Assembly (NCBI RefSeq): GCF_900199215.1
Contig: NZ_FZQA01000001.1
Span: 620,001-684,000, forward strand
Direction: 5' to 3'
From: Amphiplicatus metriothermophilus
Lineage (GTDB): Bacteria > Pseudomonadota > Alphaproteobacteria > Caulobacterales > Parvularculaceae
Length of the DNA: 64,000 bases
Made by a program: the position numbers and the translations under genes
Shown here: positions 25,838-35,914 of the stretch, piece by piece
Numbering within the stretch: the stretch's first letter is position 1
Layout of the letters: each line of letters opens with the position of its first letter
Notes under the pieces: generated by a model
Databases searched by the model: none
Seen by the model: only the letters and a program-made list of their open reading frames with translations
What the model was told of the DNA's origin: nothing

Positions 25838-27412
25838 TCACGAAAGCCAGACCGCCGCGGCGAGGATGAGCGCGGCGAGGCCCGCGAAGACGAGCGCGCC
25901 GCGCGCGCGCCGCCGCTCGCGCGAAAGCGCGCGGGCGAGCGCGTCGACGGTCTCCGGCGCGAGCTCGACGCGTCCCGCGGCGACGCGCTCGGCCGCCGCG
26001 CCGAGCCGTTCGGCGTAATGGGGAAGCCGAGGAGCGAGTTCGAGCGCGCGCGCCGCCGCCGCGCGCAGCCGGCGCGCCTGCTGCGGCAGGCCGACCGCGC
26101 CCTCCACATAGCTTTTGACGACCGGCCGGGCCGCCGCCCACATGTCGATTCCGGGATCGAGCGCGCGCGCCACGCCCTCGACCGTAACCATGGTCCGCTG
26201 CAGCAGCACGAGTTCAGGCCGCAAGCGCATGTCGAACAGGGCGGTCACGTCGAAAAGCTGCTGCAGCACCCGGCTCATGTCGACCTTGTCCGCCGTCTTG
26301 CCGAACAGCGGCTCGCCCACCGCGCGCAGGGCCTGGGCGAAGGCGTCGACCGAATGGCCCGCCGGCACGTAGCCGGCCTCGAAATGGACTTCCGCCGTAC
26401 GCTGATAATTGCGGGTGATGAAGCCGTGAATGATCTCGGCGAAGACGCGCCGGGTCTTTTCGTCGAGCCGGCCCATGATGCCGAAATCGACGAGCACCAG
26501 CCGGCCTTCAGCGTCGACCATCATGTTTCCCTGATGCATGTCGGCGTGAAAAAAGCCCTTGTGCAGGGCTTGGGTCAGGAACATGCGAATGACCGTGACG
26601 GCGAGCGCCTTGCGGTCCACGCCCGCCGCGTCGAGGCCGGCGAGATCGCTCACCGGAATCCCGCCCGCCCATTCGAGCGTAAGCACCCGCCGGGCGGTGA
26701 GGGGCCAGACGACCTGCGGCACGCGGATTCCCGCTGCGTCCTTCAGGTCCTCGGCGAGGATCGAGGCCGCGCCGGCCTCCATCCTGAGATCGAGCTCGAT
26801 CGCCGCCGTCGCCTTGAGGGTTTCGACGAATTTCACCGGCTCGAGCCGGCGCGCCGACTGCGAGACGGCCTCGAGCAGGCGCGCGGCGCGGGCGAAGGCG
26901 CGAAACTCGCGCGCCGCGATGCGCTCGATCCGGGGACGGAGCACCTTCACGGCGACGGTCTCGCCGGTCTTCAGGCGCGCGCGGTGGACCTGCGCGATGG
27001 ACGCGGCGGCGATGGAGTCGGAGAATTCCGCGAACAGGGACTCCAAAGGCGCGCCGAAGGCGGCCTCGATCTCGCGCGCGGCGGCGTCGCGCGAAAAGGG
27101 CGGCATCCGGTCCTGCAGCCGGCCGAGGTCGTCGGCGAGTTCGAAGCCGATGATGTCGGGGCGGGTCGCGAGAAACTGGCCGAGTTTCACATAGGCCGGG
27201 CCGAGCCGTTCGAAGGCGGCGGCGAGGCGCTCGCCGGGGCGCAGGGCCCGTCCGTTCGCGCGCCGTCGCGCGCCGACGCGCATGAGCGCGCCGGCGAGCC
27301 GGACCGGCGCCGGCGCGAGATGGGCGAACTCGGCCGGCAGAAGCGCGTCATGGCGCGCCAGCACGTAGCCGGCCCGGGCGAGGCGCAGGAAGTCGGCGAT
27401 CGCGCTGAACAT
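25838..27412 (-). CDS. ubiB: UbiB ubiquinone biosynthesis atypical kinase
   Basis: Membrane-associated ABC1/ADCK-type protein required for ubiquinone synthesis. The protein has 524 residues. Seen: the KxGQ region (LGPAYVKLGQFLATRPDIIG) that covers the active site in this family, the lysine in TVAVKVLRP, FHADMHQGNMMVDAEGRLVLVDFGIMGRL with the catalytic Asp and DFG-like motif, and C-terminal membrane helix(es) GALVFAGLAALILAAAVWLS. The length is normal. It lies 16 nt after ubiE, the usual operon order; the conserved next gene coaBC is displaced by vapBC. Confidence 0.95.
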   Translation of the reverse strand: MFSAIADFLRLARAGYVLARHDALLPAEFAHLAPAPVRLAGALMRVGARRRANGRALRPGERLAAAFERLGPAYVKLGQFLATRPDIIGFELADDLGRLQDRMPPFSRDAAAREIEAAFGAPLESLFAEFSDSIAAASIAQVHRARLKTGETVAVKVLRPRIERIAAREFRAFARAARLLEAVSQSARRLEPVKFVETLKATAAIELDLRMEAGAASILAEDLKDAAGIRVPQVVWPLTARRVLTLEWAGGIPVSDLAGLDAAGVDRKALAVTVIRMFLTQALHKGFFHADMHQGNMMVDAEGRLVLVDFGIMGRLDEKTRRVFAEIIHGFITRNYQRTAEVHFEAGYVPAGHSVDAFAQALRAVGEPLFGKTADKVDMSRVLQQLFDVTALFDMRLRPELVLLQRTMVTVEGVARALDPGIDMWAAARPVVKSYVEGAVGLPQQARRLRAAAARALELAPRLPHYAERLGAAAERVAAGRVELAPETVDALARALSRERRRARGALVFAGLAALILAAAVWLS

Positions 27413-27428
27413 CGCTCCTCGCTCGGAT

Positions 27429-28208
27429 TCAAATGCGCCAGGCGCGGTGGATCGCGGCGACGCCGCCGGTCAGGTTCTCGTAAGACACGCGCGAAAAGCC
27501 GGCGCGGGCGATCCGCTCGGCGAACTGGTCCTGCGTCGGGAAGCGCCGGATCGACTCCACGAGATACTGGTAGCTTTCCCTGTCGCCTGCGATGATCTCG
27601 CCGAGGCGCGGGATGACGTTGAAGGAATAGGCGTCGTAGACCCGCTGCAGGCCTTCCGTAATCGGACGGGAGAACTCAAGGCAGGCGAAGCGACCGCCAA
27701 TTTTCAGCACACGGAATGCTTCGCGGAGGGCCGCGTCCATGTCCGTTACGTTGCGGATGCCGAAAGCGATCGCATAGGCGTCGACCGAACGGTCCGGGAA
27801 TGGAAGACGCTCCGCGTCGCCGCATACGCGCCGAAGGCGCGCGCCGAAACGGGCGGCCTCGCGCCGCGCCGCGCCGGCCTTGAGCATCTCGAGATTGATG
27901 TCGCAGATGACGGCGCGCGCCGGCGGACGGGCCTCGGCGCGCGGGGCGGCGTCGGCGCGTTTCAGGAAGCCGATCGCGACGTCGCCGGTCCCGCCGGCCG
28001 CGTCGAGCAGCGTCTCGCCGGGCTGCGGGGCGAGACGGTCGAGCAGCGCCGCCTTCCACAGGCGGTGGACGCCGGCCGACATCACGTCGTTCATCGCGTC
28101 GTAGCGCCGGGCGACGGAATCGAAGACGCCCCGCACCAGCCGGGTCTTCTCCCCGACCGGGACGGCGCGGAAGCCGAAATCCGTTTTGTCCTCGCGCGCG
28201 CCGCTCAT
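27429..28208 (-). CDS. ubiE: Demethylmenaquinone/2-methoxy-6-polyprenyl-1,4-benzoquinol methylase
   Basis: C-methyltransferase of ubiquinone (and menaquinone) biosynthesis. The protein has 259 residues. Seen: [35 protein letters not shown], the UbiE/COQ5 N-terminal signature, motif [37 protein letters not shown], and the C-terminal [17 protein letters not shown]. The start could also be an ATG four codons upstream (28220). ubiE-ubiB form an operon. The region upstream is divergent with ihfB. mutM, often next to ubiE in this class, is absent. Confidence 0.95.
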   Translation of the reverse strand: MSGAREDKTDFGFRAVPVGEKTRLVRGVFDSVARRYDAMNDVMSAGVHRLWKAALLDRLAPQPGETLLDAAGGTGDVAIGFLKRADAAPRAEARPPARAVICDINLEMLKAGAARREAARFGARLRRVCGDAERLPFPDRSVDAYAIAFGIRNVTDMDAALREAFRVLKIGGRFACLEFSRPITEGLQRVYDAYSFNVIPRLGEIIAGDRESYQYLVESIRRFPTQDQFAERIARAGFSRVSYENLTGGVAAIHRAWRI

Positions 28209-28250
28209 GGCGGCCAGCATTATCCTTCGGCAAGGCGATAAAGAAGCGCC

Positions 28251-28279
28251 TTGACGCCGCACGCCGGCTTTGCCAGCAT
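28251..28279 (+). promoter_or_regulatory. Possible ihfB promoter
   Basis: TTGACG, 17 nt, CAGCAT. The -35 is strong (part of CTTGAC, common in alphaproteobacteria), the -10 weak. It sits about 80 nt upstream of ihfB in the divergent gap with ubiE. Confidence 0.35.
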
Positions 28280-28361
28280 TAACCCGCTGAAATTGCGGGG
28301 GATTTCCGCCAGGCTGCGTTTCGCCGTTACGGGAAGCGCGTCTGCGCCGCCGGGGACCATC

Positions 28362-28658
28362 ATGATCAAGTCCGAACTCGTTCAGAAGCTGGCCGATGAG
28401 AACCCGAATCTGTTCCATCGCGACATCGAGCGCATCGTGTCGATCGTCTTTCAGGAGATCGAAAACGCACTGGCGCGCGGCGAACGCGTCGAGCTGAGAG
28501 GCTTCGGCGCTTTTTCGGTCAAGCGCCGTCCCGCCCGGATCGGCCGCAATCCGCGCTCGGGCGAGCCGGTGCATATCGCGGAGAAGTACGCGCCCTTCTT
28601 CAAGGCCGGCAAGGAGCTGCGCGACCGGCTGAACCGGCGCGCCCCCGCCGCTTCGTAA
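28362..28658 (+). CDS. ihfB: Integration host factor beta subunit
   Basis: Nucleoid protein that bends DNA as a heterodimer with IhfA. The protein has 98 residues, starting [17 protein letters not shown]. Seen: [28 protein letters not shown], including the conserved DNA-intercalating Pro in the RNPRSGEP loop, and the C-terminal helix [12 protein letters not shown]. The long frame upstream contributes no conserved residues. Order ihfB-lapA-trpF is typical of alphaproteobacteria. Confidence 0.95.
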   Translation: MIKSELVQKLADENPNLFHRDIERIVSIVFQEIENALARGERVELRGFGAFSVKRRPARIGRNPRSGEPVHIAEKYAPFFKAGKELRDRLNRRAPAAS

Positions 28659-28703
28659 GGGGCCGATTGCGCGCAGGCGCGAAACCATGTCAATTCCTCT
28701 CTC

Positions 28704-29069
28704 ATGAAAAAGCTGCTGGGCCGTGTCGTCTGGGTCTGCCTGGGCGTGGCGCTGGTCGTGTTCCTGGTCGCCAACCGCCAGCCCGTGCCGGTCAGCCTCG
28801 ATCCGTTCTCCGTCGAAAATCCGGCGATCGCGACGCCGCCCCTGCCGCTCTGGTTCTGGCTGATCGCGGCGCTGCTGGCAGGCTTCTTCGCCGGCGCAGG
28901 GGGGATGTGGATGTCGGGGCGCGAAGGCCGGCGCGCAGCGCGCCAGGCCCGGCGCGAACTCGAGGCCGTGAAACGCGAACTCGCGCCGGCCCGCCAGGCC
29001 GCGGGCGGGCCGCCCCCCACGCTGGAGGCGTCCGATCCGCCCGCGCACTCTTCTCCTCCCCAGTCCTAG
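28704..29069 (+). CDS. LapA/DUF1049 domain inner-membrane protein
   Basis: Small membrane protein of 121 residues related to LapA (YciS). Seen: a first membrane helix [21 protein letters not shown] with the typical NRQPV turn, a second helix [20 protein letters not shown], then a cytoplasmic coiled-coil-like Arg-rich segment and a Pro/Ser-rich tail. Known: in E. coli the LapAB pair controls lipopolysaccharide synthesis; whether this short alphaproteobacterial relative has that role is not established. It lies 45 nt after ihfB and 12 nt before trpF. Confidence 0.82.
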   Translation: MKKLLGRVVWVCLGVALVVFLVANRQPVPVSLDPFSVENPAIATPPLPLWFWLIAALLAGFFAGAGGMWMSGREGRRAARQARRELEAVKRELAPARQAAGGPPPTLEASDPPAHSSPPQS

Positions 29070-29081
29070 GACCTTCTTTCC

Positions 29082-29756
29082 ATGCCCGGCTTCATCAAAA
29101 TCTGCGGGATCCGCGATGCGGAGACGGCGGTCGCCGCCGCCGCGGCAGGCGCGAGCCATCTCGGCTTCGTGTTCTTCCCGAAAAGCCCGCGCTTTATCGA
29201 TGCGGCGGCCGCCGAAGACATCGTGACGGAGGTGAAACGGGCCGCTTTCGATCAGGGCTTTGACGCGCCGGGCTTCGTCGGCCTGTTCGTGGACGCGGGC
29301 GAGCGGGCGCTCGCCGAGGCCGCGCCCTTTCTCACCCATTTCCAGTTTCACGGCCGCGAAAGCCCCGAGCGCTGCGCGGCGATGGGCCGGCAGTTCGGCC
29401 TCGGCGTCATCAAGGCCGTGCCGGTCGGCGCGGCGGAGGACGCGGCCGGGGCCGCGGCGTTCGCCGACGCGGCCGACATGATCCTGTTCGACGCCCGCCC
29501 GCCCCGGAGCGCCGACAGGCCGGGCGGGCACGGCGCGGCGTTCGACTGGGCGCTGCTTCGGGCCTATGAGGGCGAGACTCCCTTCGCGCTCGCGGGCGGG
29601 CTCGCGCCCGATACGGTCGCCGCCGCCGTCGCCGCCGTGAAAGGGCTCGCGGGCTTCGAGGGGGTCGACGTCTCCTCCGGCGTCGAGTCGGCGCCGGGCG
29701 TGAAGGACGCGCGGCTGATCGCCGCTTTCGTCGCGGCCGCGAAAGCGGCCTTCTGA
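29082..29756 (+). CDS. trpF: Phosphoribosylanthranilate isomerase
   Basis: Amadori rearrangement step of tryptophan biosynthesis, N-(5-phosphoribosyl)anthranilate to CdRP. The protein has 224 residues, a TIM barrel. Seen: [12 protein letters not shown] with the catalytic Cys, [30 protein letters not shown] with the catalytic Asp, [15 protein letters not shown] and [10 protein letters not shown]. It lies 12 nt after lapA and is followed by trpB after 63 nt containing a GC-rich hairpin without a T-tract. Confidence 0.96.
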   Translation: MPGFIKICGIRDAETAVAAAAAGASHLGFVFFPKSPRFIDAAAAEDIVTEVKRAAFDQGFDAPGFVGLFVDAGERALAEAAPFLTHFQFHGRESPERCAAMGRQFGLGVIKAVPVGAAEDAAGAAAFADAADMILFDARPPRSADRPGGHGAAFDWALLRAYEGETPFALAGGLAPDTVAAAVAAVKGLAGFEGVDVSSGVESAPGVKDARLIAAFVAAAKAAF

Positions 29757-29819
29757 GGGCCCTTTATCCCGCCCCGCCGGCGCGGTAGGACCGGCGGGCC
29801 GCCGCAACGGATCGAGACC

Positions 29820-31061
29820 TTGGAGAAACCCAACAGCTATCGCGCGGGACCGGACCGGGACGGCCGCTTCGGAAAATTCGGCGGGCGCTTCGTCGCCGAG
29901 ACGCTGACCCCGCTCGTCCTCGCGCTCGCCGAGGAGTATGACCGGGCGAAAAAAGACCCGGATTTTCACCGGGAGCTTGAGTACTACCTCAAGCATTACG
30001 TGGGCAGACCGTCGCCGCTCTACTACGCCGAAAGGCTGACCGAGCATGTTCGCGCGACGGCGGCGACGGGCAAGGGCGCGAAGATTTACTTCAAGCGCGA
30101 CGAGCTCAATCACACCGGCGCGCACAAGATCAACAACTGCATGGGCCAGATCCTGCTCGCCCGGCGCATGGGCAAGACGCGCATCATCGCCGAGACGGGC
30201 GCCGGCCAGCACGGCGTGGCGACGGCGACGGTCGCGGCGCGCTTCGGGCTTCCCTGCGTCGTCTATATGGGCGCGACCGACGTCGAGCGGCAAAAGCCAA
30301 ACGTCTTCCGCATGAAGCTTCTGGGCGCCGAGGTGCGCCCCGTCGCGTCGGGCCGCGCGACCCTCAAGGACGCCATGAACGAGGCGCTGCGCGACTGGGT
30401 GACCAATGTCGCCGACACGTTCTACATCATCGGCACGGCCGCGGGCCCGCATCCCTATCCGATGATGGTGCGCGATTTCCAGTCGGTGATCGGGCGCGAG
30501 GCGAAGGCGCAGATGCGCGAGGCCGAAGGCCGGCTTCCCGACGCGATCATGGCCTGCATCGGCGGGGGCTCCAACGCGATCGGGCTTTTTCATCCGTTCC
30601 TCGATGATCCCGGCGTGGAAATCATCGGCGTGGAGGCTGCGGGTCTGGGGCTGGACACGGGCGAACATGCGGCCTCGCTCTCGGGCGGCCGGCCGGGCGT
30701 GCTGCACGGCAACCGGACCTATCTGCTTCAAGACGAGGACGGACAGATCAAGGAGGCCCATTCGATCTCGGCGGGCCTCGACTATCCCGGCGTCGGACCC
30801 GAGCACGCCTGGCTGCACGAGACCGGCCGGGTGAAATACGTCTCCGCGACCGACAGGGAGGCGCTCGAAGCGTTTCAGCTCTGCGCCGCGCTCGAAGGCA
30901 TCATTCCCGCCCTCGAGCCGGCCCATGCGTTGGCCCGGGCGGTGGAGAAGGCCGCCGAGATGGACGCCGACCAGATCCTGCTCATGAACATGTGCGGGCG
31001 CGGCGACAAGGATATCTTCACGGTGATGGATCTGTTGGGCGATGACGACGCACCTCGCTGA
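29820..31061 (+). CDS. trpB: Tryptophan synthase beta chain
   Basis: PLP enzyme that joins indole and serine to give tryptophan. The protein has 413 residues with a TTG start (the frame reads [20 protein letters not shown] directly after). Seen: [15 protein letters not shown] with the PLP lysine, [24 protein letters not shown] phosphate loop, and [16 protein letters not shown]. The catalytic set is intact. Its usual partner trpA is not next door but 4 kb downstream, after three unrelated genes. Confidence 0.97.
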   Translation: MEKPNSYRAGPDRDGRFGKFGGRFVAETLTPLVLALAEEYDRAKKDPDFHRELEYYLKHYVGRPSPLYYAERLTEHVRATAATGKGAKIYFKRDELNHTGAHKINNCMGQILLARRMGKTRIIAETGAGQHGVATATVAARFGLPCVVYMGATDVERQKPNVFRMKLLGAEVRPVASGRATLKDAMNEALRDWVTNVADTFYIIGTAAGPHPYPMMVRDFQSVIGREAKAQMREAEGRLPDAIMACIGGGSNAIGLFHPFLDDPGVEIIGVEAAGLGLDTGEHAASLSGGRPGVLHGNRTYLLQDEDGQIKEAHSISAGLDYPGVGPEHAWLHETGRVKYVSATDREALEAFQLCAALEGIIPALEPAHALARAVEKAAEMDADQILLMNMCGRGDKDIFTVMDLLGDDDAPR

Positions 31062-31147
31062 TTTTACTGTCGTTTACCGCTAGCAGGCCGGCCGCGTTCA
31101 GACTTCGTTAGGCAAGACTTCCAATGATGTCCTAAACGGTTCGCTGC

Positions 31148-31492
31148 ATGGCTTTCGGAAAGAAGCTCGATTCTCGGCTGAGCGCCCTGACGCGCGCCTC
31201 GCGCGCGCAGCCCGCCGACGCGCCCCCGCCGACGGCCCTGTCGCGCAAGCGGGTCAAACGCGCCGAGGAGCGGCGGAGCACCTACAAGTTCGGCCGGGTG
31301 CGCTGGCATGGCGGCGGCGATCTCGCCTGCATCGTTCAGGACATGAGCCGCGGCGGCGCCCGGGTGAAGCTGCAGGGCGCCTATGTGCTGCCGCCGACCG
31401 TGGTTCTGTCCATCGCCGAGATGGCCTTCCGCCGCGAATGCCAGGTGCGCTGGCAGGACAATGACGAGGCGGGCCTCGCCTTCCAGCAGTAG
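31148..31492 (+). CDS. PilZ-domain protein (probable c-di-GMP receptor)
   Basis: Single-domain protein of 114 residues. Seen: a positively charged linker, then ERRSTYKFGRVRWH (RxxxR-like half of the PilZ motif) and DMSRGGARV (the DxSxxG half), then the beta-barrel end ECQVRWQDNDEAGLAF. Both ligand motifs are present so c-di-GMP binding is plausible, although the RRSTYK spacing is slightly unusual. No c-di-GMP enzymes are nearby. It lies between trpB and an S9 peptidase and was probably inserted into the trp gene string. Confidence 0.83.
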   Translation: MAFGKKLDSRLSALTRASRAQPADAPPPTALSRKRVKRAEERRSTYKFGRVRWHGGGDLACIVQDMSRGGARVKLQGAYVLPPTVVLSIAEMAFRRECQVRWQDNDEAGLAFQQ

Positions 31493-31564
31493 CCGCGCCT
31501 GCGCGATCTGGCTAAGGTCGCTGCGCGATTCGCGAACCAGCAAGCGGACAATCAAGAGGGCGAC

Positions 31565-33634
31565 ATGACGAGACGCGCGCCGGCGGCGCTCAATTCTTTC
31601 CGATTCGGACTTGCAGGACTGGCGATGCTGGCGGGCGCGCTCGCGCCTGCTTTCGCGCAGGAGCGCGGACGGGCGATGACGCTCGACGATCTGTTCTCCA
31701 TCCGCCAGGTCGGCGCGCCTGCGTTCTCGCCCGACGGCGCGGCGCTCGCCTATGCGGTCTCCGACCCGCGCGACGTGCTGAACGGCGAGAAAAACGGGCC
31801 GGCCGACGTTCACCTGCATGTCGCGACCGGGCCGGGCGCGCACCGCGCCTATGTCGCCGGCGAGATCAGCGTCGCCAGCCCCGCCTGGACGCCGGACGGG
31901 GAGAAGATCGCCTTTCTCGCCAAGCGCGACGGCGACAAGACGCGCGCGCTGTACGCCATCCCCGTCGACGGCGGCGAGGCGGAGAAACTCTTCTCCTTCG
32001 ATACGGACATCGCCGACTACGTCTTCACGCCGGACGGCGCGGCGATCTTCTTCATCGCGGCGGAAAAACAGCCCGATACGGAAAAAAACCTGAAGGAGAA
32101 GGGCTTCGACGCCAACGTCTATGAGGAATCCCTGCGCTTCGCGCGCGTCTGGCGCGCGCCGCTCGACGGCGGCGAGGCTGAAAAGCTCGATCTTGAAGGC
32201 CACGCCTCCGCGCTCGCCCTGTCGGCCGACGGCGCGCGCCTCGCCGTCGCGCTCGCGCCGACGCCGACCATCGACGACAGCTTCATGGCGCGGCGCATCC
32301 ATATCGTCGATCCTGCGCGCGGGCGCGCGACGGCCGTCGTCGAAACGCCCGGCAAGATCGGCGCGTTCGAATTCTCGCCGGACGGGGCGAAGCTCGCCTT
32401 CCTCGCCGCCGCCGACCGGTCCGACCCGACGGCCGGAACGCTCGCGGTCGCCGACGCGGCGAGCGGGGATTACGTTCTCCTCGATCGCGGGGCCGAGCAG
32501 CATGTCATGGACTTCGCCTGGGCGGGGGACGATTCCATCCGGGCGCTCGTCCATCGCGGAACCGCTTCGGCGCTCGTCGAATACGGCGCGGACGGGCAAA
32601 AGCGCGGCGAGACGGCGCATGACGGCTTCGTCGCCTACGACATCGAGGTCGATCCGGCTACGGACAGAGTCGCCTATGTCGCCGACAGCCCGCGCCATCC
32701 GCGCGAGCTCTATGTCGGCGCCGGCCTCGCCGTCCCGGCGAAATGGACCGATCACAACGAATGGCTCGAAGGGATCGCCCTCGCCGGGCAGCGCGTCTAT
32801 CGCTGGGCGGCGCGCGACGGGGTGGAGGTCGAAGGCGTGCTCGTCACGCCGAACGGGCGCAAGCCGCGCGCCGGCTGGCCGCTGATCGTCCATGTCCACG
32901 GCGGGCCCGAAGCGCACGACTCGAACGGCTGGAAGACGAGCTATGGCGGGCTCGGCCAGATCGCGGCCGGAGAAGGCTTCGCGGTTCTTTACCCCAACTA
33001 TCGCGGCTCGACGGGGCGCGGCGAGGCCTTCGCCAAGCTCGACCATAAGGACCCGCCGGGGGCGGAGTTCTGGGACATCGTCGACGGCGTCGGCGCGCTC
33101 GCGGAAGAGGGGCTCGTGAACAGGGCGAAGGTCGGGATCAACGGCGGCTCCTATGGCGGCTTCGCTTCGGCCTGGGGCGCGACGATCGCCTCGGAGCATT
33201 TCGCCGCCGCCGCGCCTTTCGTCGCGCTCACCGATCTCATCTCCTTTACGGGGGGCACGGACATTCCGGTCGAGATGCGCGACGTGCATTTCATGAAATA
33301 TCCGTGGGAGGACTGGGACCTGTTCGTCGAGCATTCGCCCGTGCGCCATGCCGGCAAGTCGAAGACGCCGACGCTCATCCTGCACGGCGAGGCCGACCCG
33401 CGCGTGCACCCGGCTCAGTCCTATGAGCTTTACCGCTTCCTCAAGCTCAACGGGAGCGCGCCCGTGCGCCTCGTCACCTATCCCGGCGAAGGCCACGGCA
33501 ACCGCAAGGCCGCCGCGCAATACGACTACGCTGCGCGCGTGCTGCGCTGGATGAAGCATTATCTCAAGGGGCCGGGCGGCGCGCCGCCGCCCTATGACTG
33601 GGGCGCGGCGGAAAAGCTGGGCCTTGAGGAATGA
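31565..33634 (+). CDS. S9 family (prolyl oligopeptidase) peptidase, exported
   Basis: Serine peptidase of 689 residues. Seen: a signal sequence ending ALAPAFAQE, an N-terminal beta-propeller made of repeated SPDG/TPDG WD40-like units (for example PAFSPDGAALAYAV, PAWTPDGEKIAFLA, FEFSPDGAKLAFLA), and a C-terminal alpha/beta hydrolase with Ser near residue 528 in NGGSYGGFASAWG, Asp in LHGEADPRVHPAQS and His in GEGHGNRK. Typical of dipeptidyl- or acylaminoacyl-peptidases. It sits before an M20 amidohydrolase that is also exported, suggesting joint peptide or acyl-amino-acid breakdown in the periplasm. Confidence 0.9.
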   Translation: MTRRAPAALNSFRFGLAGLAMLAGALAPAFAQERGRAMTLDDLFSIRQVGAPAFSPDGAALAYAVSDPRDVLNGEKNGPADVHLHVATGPGAHRAYVAGEISVASPAWTPDGEKIAFLAKRDGDKTRALYAIPVDGGEAEKLFSFDTDIADYVFTPDGAAIFFIAAEKQPDTEKNLKEKGFDANVYEESLRFARVWRAPLDGGEAEKLDLEGHASALALSADGARLAVALAPTPTIDDSFMARRIHIVDPARGRATAVVETPGKIGAFEFSPDGAKLAFLAAADRSDPTAGTLAVADAASGDYVLLDRGAEQHVMDFAWAGDDSIRALVHRGTASALVEYGADGQKRGETAHDGFVAYDIEVDPATDRVAYVADSPRHPRELYVGAGLAVPAKWTDHNEWLEGIALAGQRVYRWAARDGVEVEGVLVTPNGRKPRAGWPLIVHVHGGPEAHDSNGWKTSYGGLGQIAAGEGFAVLYPNYRGSTGRGEAFAKLDHKDPPGAEFWDIVDGVGALAEEGLVNRAKVGINGGSYGGFASAWGATIASEHFAAAAPFVALTDLISFTGGTDIPVEMRDVHFMKYPWEDWDLFVEHSPVRHAGKSKTPTLILHGEADPRVHPAQSYELYRFLKLNGSAPVRLVTYPGEGHGNRKAAAQYDYAARVLRWMKHYLKGPGGAPPPYDWGAAEKLGLEE

Positions 33635-33673
33635 CGGCGGCGGCCGGGGATCGATGCAGACTGAGAGGGCTTC

Positions 33674-34993
33674 ATGAAAACGCGACGTTCGTTTCGATTC
33701 GCGCTTTTGCTTACGACGGCGGCGATGCTCGCCGGCGGCGCGTCGGCGCAGGACTCCCTGCGCGCGGCGATCAAGGCCGACTATAAGGCCAATCTCGCCG
33801 ACCTGTTCGTCCATTTCCATCAGAACCCGGAGCTTTCGCATCGCGAGTTCAAGACCGCCGAACGTCTCGCCGCCGAGCTTGAAGCGCTCGGCTATCGCGT
33901 GACGACGGGGGTCGGCGGCACGGGGGTCGTCGCGACGATGGAGAACGGCGACGGGCCGACGGTGATGCTGCGCGCTGACATGGACGGCCTGCCGGTGGAG
34001 GAGCGCTCGGGCCTTCCCTACGCCTCGAAGGCGCGCCAGGTCGACATCAACGGCGTCGAGCAGCCGGTGATGCACGCTTGCGGGCATGACGTGCATGTGA
34101 CGGCGCTCGTCGGCGCGGCGCGCCAGCTCGCGGCGAGAAGGGACGAATGGAGCGGGACGCTCGTACTCATCGGCCAGCCGGCCGAGGAGCGCATTTCCGG
34201 CGCGCGCGACATGCTCGCCGACGGACTTTACGAGCGCTTTCCCAAGCCCGACTACGCGCTCGCCTTCCATGTCGCGGCCGGCAAGCCCGCCGGCAGGATC
34301 GAGGTGCCGCAGGGCATCGCCTATTCGAGCTCGGACAGCGTCGACATCATCGTGCGCGGCGTCGGCGCGCACGGCGCCTCGCCGCATCAGGGGGTCGATC
34401 CCGTCCTGATCGCCGCGCAGATCGTGGTCTCGCTGCAGACCTTGGTGAGCCGCACGATCCCGCCGCTCCAGCCCGGCGTCGTCACGGTGGGGGCGATTCA
34501 CGGCGGGACCAAGCACAACATCATCGGCGAGCGCGTCGAGATGCAGCTCACCGTGCGCTCGGACGATCCGGAGACCCGCGAGCAGCTGCTCGACGGCATC
34601 GACCGGGTGGCGAAAGGCGTGGCGCTCGCGCTCGGCGCGCCCGAGGACAAGCTGCCCGAGGTGATCCGCTCGAAGACCGAAACGACGCCGCCGACCATCA
34701 ACGACGCGGAGACGGCTGCCCGAATCAAGGCGGCCTTCCTCGATCATTTCGGCGAAGACATGATCTTCGAAGAGCCGCGCGAAGGCATGGGCGCGGAGGA
34801 TTTCGCCTATTTCGTCGCGCCGGAGACGGGCGTGAAGGGCGTCTATTTCATGGTGGGCGGCACGAAGGAGAAGGAGCTCGACGCCGCGGCCTCCCATCAT
34901 TCGCCGCTCTTTCGTATCGAGCCCGAGCCGTCGATCATGTCCGGCGTCGAGGCGATGGTCGTCGGCGCCATGACCCTGATGGCGAAGGAGTGA
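33674..34993 (+). CDS. M20 family amidohydrolase, exported
   Basis: Metal-dependent amidohydrolase of 439 residues, of the hippurate/IAA-amino-acid hydrolase type. Seen: a signal peptide ending AGGASAQD, RADMDGLPVEE, the metal ligands HACGHDVHVTALVGAA and PAEERISGARDM with an Asp/Glu pair, a lid domain with GAHGASPHQGVDPV, and the C-terminal ligand region HSPLFRIEPE. All expected ligand residues are present. It follows the S9 peptidase by 39 nt on the same strand, so a two-gene transcript is likely. The substrate is unknown. Confidence 0.9.
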   Translation: MKTRRSFRFALLLTTAAMLAGGASAQDSLRAAIKADYKANLADLFVHFHQNPELSHREFKTAERLAAELEALGYRVTTGVGGTGVVATMENGDGPTVMLRADMDGLPVEERSGLPYASKARQVDINGVEQPVMHACGHDVHVTALVGAARQLAARRDEWSGTLVLIGQPAEERISGARDMLADGLYERFPKPDYALAFHVAAGKPAGRIEVPQGIAYSSSDSVDIIVRGVGAHGASPHQGVDPVLIAAQIVVSLQTLVSRTIPPLQPGVVTVGAIHGGTKHNIIGERVEMQLTVRSDDPETREQLLDGIDRVAKGVALALGAPEDKLPEVIRSKTETTPPTINDAETAARIKAAFLDHFGEDMIFEEPREGMGAEDFAYFVAPETGVKGVYFMVGGTKEKELDAAASHHSPLFRIEPEPSIMSGVEAMVVGAMTLMAKE

Positions 34994-35074
34994 CCATTTC
35001 GCCTTTGCCAAGAGGGCGAAGAAGAGGTTAGGGAAGGCGCCCGGCCGCCTCGGCGCCGTTTTGCGTTGTTTCGA

Positions 35075-35911
35075 ATGAAGCCTGTCTCCCGCCTCGCCGC
35101 CCGGTTCGACGCGCTCGCCCGCGAGGGCCGGGCCGGCTTCGTTCCGTTCGTGATGGCCGGCGATCCGGACTACGAGACTTCGCTGGCGCTGTTGAAGGCG
35201 CTGCCGGCGGCCGGCGCGGACGCGATCGAGCTCGGCGTGTGCTTCACCGATCCCATGGCCGACGGACCGGCGATTCAGGCCGCGGGCCTGCGCGCGCTCA
35301 AGGCCGGCCAGACCCTGCGCCGGACCCTGGCGCTCGTCAGGTCGTTTCGGGAAGAAGACGATCAAACGCCCATCGTGCTGATGGGCTATTACAACCCGTT
35401 CCACGCCTATGGGGTCGAGGCGTTCGTAAAGGACGCGCGCGCGGCCGGGGTCGACGGGCTTATCGTCGTCGATCTGCCGCCGGAGGAGGACGCCGAGCTC
35501 CGCCTGCCGGCGCGCGCGGCCGGGCTCGACTTCATCCGGCTCGCGACGCCGACCACGGACGCGGCGCGCATGCCCGCGGTTTTGAAAAACGCCTCCGGAT
35601 TCGTCTATTATGTCTCGGTGGCGGGCGTGACCGGGGCGAAAACGGGAGAAGCCGGCGCCGTCGCCGAGGCCGCCGCGCGGCTCAAGGCCGCATCGGGCTT
35701 GCCTGTGGCGGTTGGTTTCGGAATCAAAACGGCTGAAAAGGCGGCCGAATTCGCCCGCGTCGTGGACGCCGTGGTGGTCGGCTCGGCGCTCGTCGAGCGG
35801 CTCGCGGCGGCGCTGGACGCCGATCCGGGCCGGCCGGATAATGCGATTAACCCTGTATTGAGCCTGGCGCGCGACCTTGGGGGAGCCGTCCGCGCCGCGC
35901 GAGGAGCATAG
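35075..35911 (+). CDS. trpA: Tryptophan synthase alpha chain
   Basis: Cleaves indole-3-glycerol phosphate to indole for TrpB. The protein has 278 residues, a TIM barrel. Seen: the catalytic Glu in [21 protein letters not shown] and Asp region [30 protein letters not shown], and [14 protein letters not shown]. The usual Pro in the LG.PF.DP loop is Cys here (GVCFTDP). ATG at 35075 is used; a TTG three codons earlier is possible. It is followed 3 nt later by accD, the conserved alphaproteobacterial order. Confidence 0.95.
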   Translation: MKPVSRLAARFDALAREGRAGFVPFVMAGDPDYETSLALLKALPAAGADAIELGVCFTDPMADGPAIQAAGLRALKAGQTLRRTLALVRSFREEDDQTPIVLMGYYNPFHAYGVEAFVKDARAAGVDGLIVVDLPPEEDAELRLPARAAGLDFIRLATPTTDAARMPAVLKNASGFVYYVSVAGVTGAKTGEAGAVAEAAARLKAASGLPVAVGFGIKTAEKAAEFARVVDAVVVGSALVERLAAALDADPGRPDNAINPVLSLARDLGGAVRAARGA

Positions 35912-35914
35912 AGG

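Noticed and set aside
29770-29793. Attenuator between trpF and trpB
   Set aside because: There is a 7-bp GC stem but no T-tract, no leader peptide and no Trp codon run. Ordinary GC-rich spacer is enough to explain it.
27429-30926. A 1165-codon minus-strand frame ending with UbiE
   Set aside because: Only the last 259 codons are UbiE-like. The rest is antisense to ihfB, lapA, trpF and trpB, and a normal ATG start for ubiE exists.
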